A stretch of DNA of 64,000 nt. Source: Nitrosomonadales bacterium (GTDB lineage: Bacteria > Pseudomonadota > Gammaproteobacteria > Burkholderiales > Gallionellaceae). The stretch covers positions 62,001 through 126,000 of the forward strand of contig JACRED010000001.1 in NCBI GenBank assembly GCA_016218415.1, read 5' to 3'. The notes under the pieces are model-generated. The model saw nothing but the letters and a program-made list of their open reading frames with translations. It did no database searches and was not told the origin of the DNA. This document shows positions 63,337-64,000 of this stretch, in pieces (the stretch's first letter is position 1; each line of letters opens with the position of its first letter). Made by a program: the position numbers and the translations under genes.

Positions 63337-64000
63337 CTAGTTGTTCTCGCTATCCAGGAAGCTCTTCAGTTTCTCGGAGCGGGATGGGTGGCGCAACTTG
63401 CGCAGCGCCTTGGCTTCGATCTGGCGGATACGCTCGCGTGTGACATCGAACTGCTTGCCGACTTCTTCCAGTGTGTGGTCGGTGTTCATTTCGATACCGA
63501 AGCGCATCCGCAATACCTTGGCTTCACGCTGCGTCAGGCTGTCCAGAATATCCGCCGTCGCGCCGCGCAGGCTCTCGTATATCGCCGCATCGATAGGCAC
63601 GGTGGTATGCGAGTCCTCGATAAAATCGCCCAGATGCGAATCGTCATCGTCGCCCACCGGCGTCTCCATGGAGATCGGTTCCTTGGCGATCTTGAAGATC
63701 TTGCGGATCTTGTCTTCCGGCATTTCCATCTTCAATACCAGTGTCGCGACATCCGGCTCCTGGCCGGTCTCCTGCATGATCTGGCGCGAGATGCGGTTCA
63801 TCTTGTTGATGGTCTCGATCATATGCACCGGGATACGGATGGTGCGCGCCTGATCGGCGATGGAGCGTGTGATCGCCTGGCGTATCCACCAGGTCGCATA
63901 GGTCGAGAATTTATAACCGCGACGGTATTCGAACTTGTCCACCGCCTTCATCAGGCCGATGTTGCCTTCCTGGATCAGGTCGAGAAATTGCAGGCCGCGG
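63337..64000 (-). CDS. rpoD: RNA polymerase sigma factor RpoD (sigma-70), 3' part
   Basis: C-terminal 221 codons of the housekeeping sigma factor, continuing beyond the window edge. The visible part has the end of region 2.1-2.2 ([15 protein letters not shown]), region 2.3-2.4 ([13 protein letters not shown]), region 3 ([13 protein letters not shown]) and region 4 ([11 protein letters not shown]-type helix and [20 protein letters not shown] helix-turn-helix). The sequence ends FLDSENN with TAG at 63337-63339. A CAU tRNA follows on the same strand. Confidence 0.97.
   Translation of the reverse strand, partial: RGLQFLDLIQEGNIGLMKAVDKFEYRRGYKFSTYATWWIRQAITRSIADQARTIRIPVHMIETINKMNRISRQIMQETGQEPDVATLVLKMEMPEDKIRKIFKIAKEPISMETPVGDDDDSHLGDFIEDSHTTVPIDAAIYESLRGATADILDSLTQREAKVLRMRFGIEMNTDHTLEEVGKQFDVTRERIRQIEAKALRKLRHPSRSEKLKSFLDSENN

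Overview
The window reads as chromosomal DNA of a betaproteobacterium. The MreBCD/PBP2/RodA, GatCAB, DapF-DUF484-XerC, Mla and RpoD neighbourhoods, the G+C-rich codon use and an MSHA-type pilus locus fit the Nitrosomonadales/Gallionellaceae (Sideroxydans- or Gallionella-like). That placement is inference from gene content and was not tested by a database search. No IS element, prophage, CRISPR array or replication origin was seen.

Layout. 1-5.7 kb: a response regulator-diguanylate cyclase, argS, a SPOR-domain membrane protein, dsbA, a short-chain dehydrogenase and a small periplasmic protein closed by a strong terminator. 5.7-15.5 kb: gatCAB on the minus strand, divergent from the cell-shape operon mreB-mreC-mreD-mrdA-rodA-rlpA. 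15.5-32.5 kb: mostly minus-strand housekeeping genes (rlmI, xerC, a DUF484 gene, dapF, tag, a CoA-binding protein, an FAD-linked oxidase, a membrane-anchored c-type cytochrome, priA, hemE, gltD, gltB) with one plus-strand tRNA-Arg(CCG). 32.9-38.5 kb: four plus-strand genes for envelope proteins (a repeat lipoprotein, an Ig-like/beta-propeller lipoprotein, an outer-membrane beta-barrel and a beta-lactamase-fold lipoprotein). 38.5-46.1 kb: nine tightly coupled minus-strand genes for a dialkylresorcinol/polyketide-like product. 46.3-49.3 kb: the mlaFEDCB lipid-transport operon. 49.4-63.2 kb: a sigma-54-type response regulator followed by an MSHA-type type IV pilus assembly operon ending in two pilin-like genes. 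63.2-64 kb: a CAU-anticodon tRNA and the 3' part of rpoD.

How the genes work together. The mre/mrdA/rodA/rlpA set builds the rod-shaped wall; gatCAB and argS serve translation; gltBD assimilates ammonium; Mla keeps outer-membrane lipid asymmetry. The pilus ATPase carries an N-terminal domain of the type that binds c-di-GMP in MshE, and a diguanylate cyclase lies at the start of the window, so a c-di-GMP link to pilus function is plausible but unproven.

Most worth a second look: the nine-gene 38.5-46.1 kb operon. It combines a DarA-like protein, a DarB-like KASIII, an ACP, a ketosynthase lacking one canonical catalytic His, a degenerate ketosynthase-like partner, a BtrH-like acyltransferase, an uncharacterised protein and an ABC exporter, and matches no complete pathway I can name. 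Other points are an in-frame TGA in the mshN-like gene, palindromic repeats placed inside the coding sequences of priA and the mshK-like gene, a low-G+C patch inside gatB, and three successive hairpins downstream of the outer-membrane protein gene.
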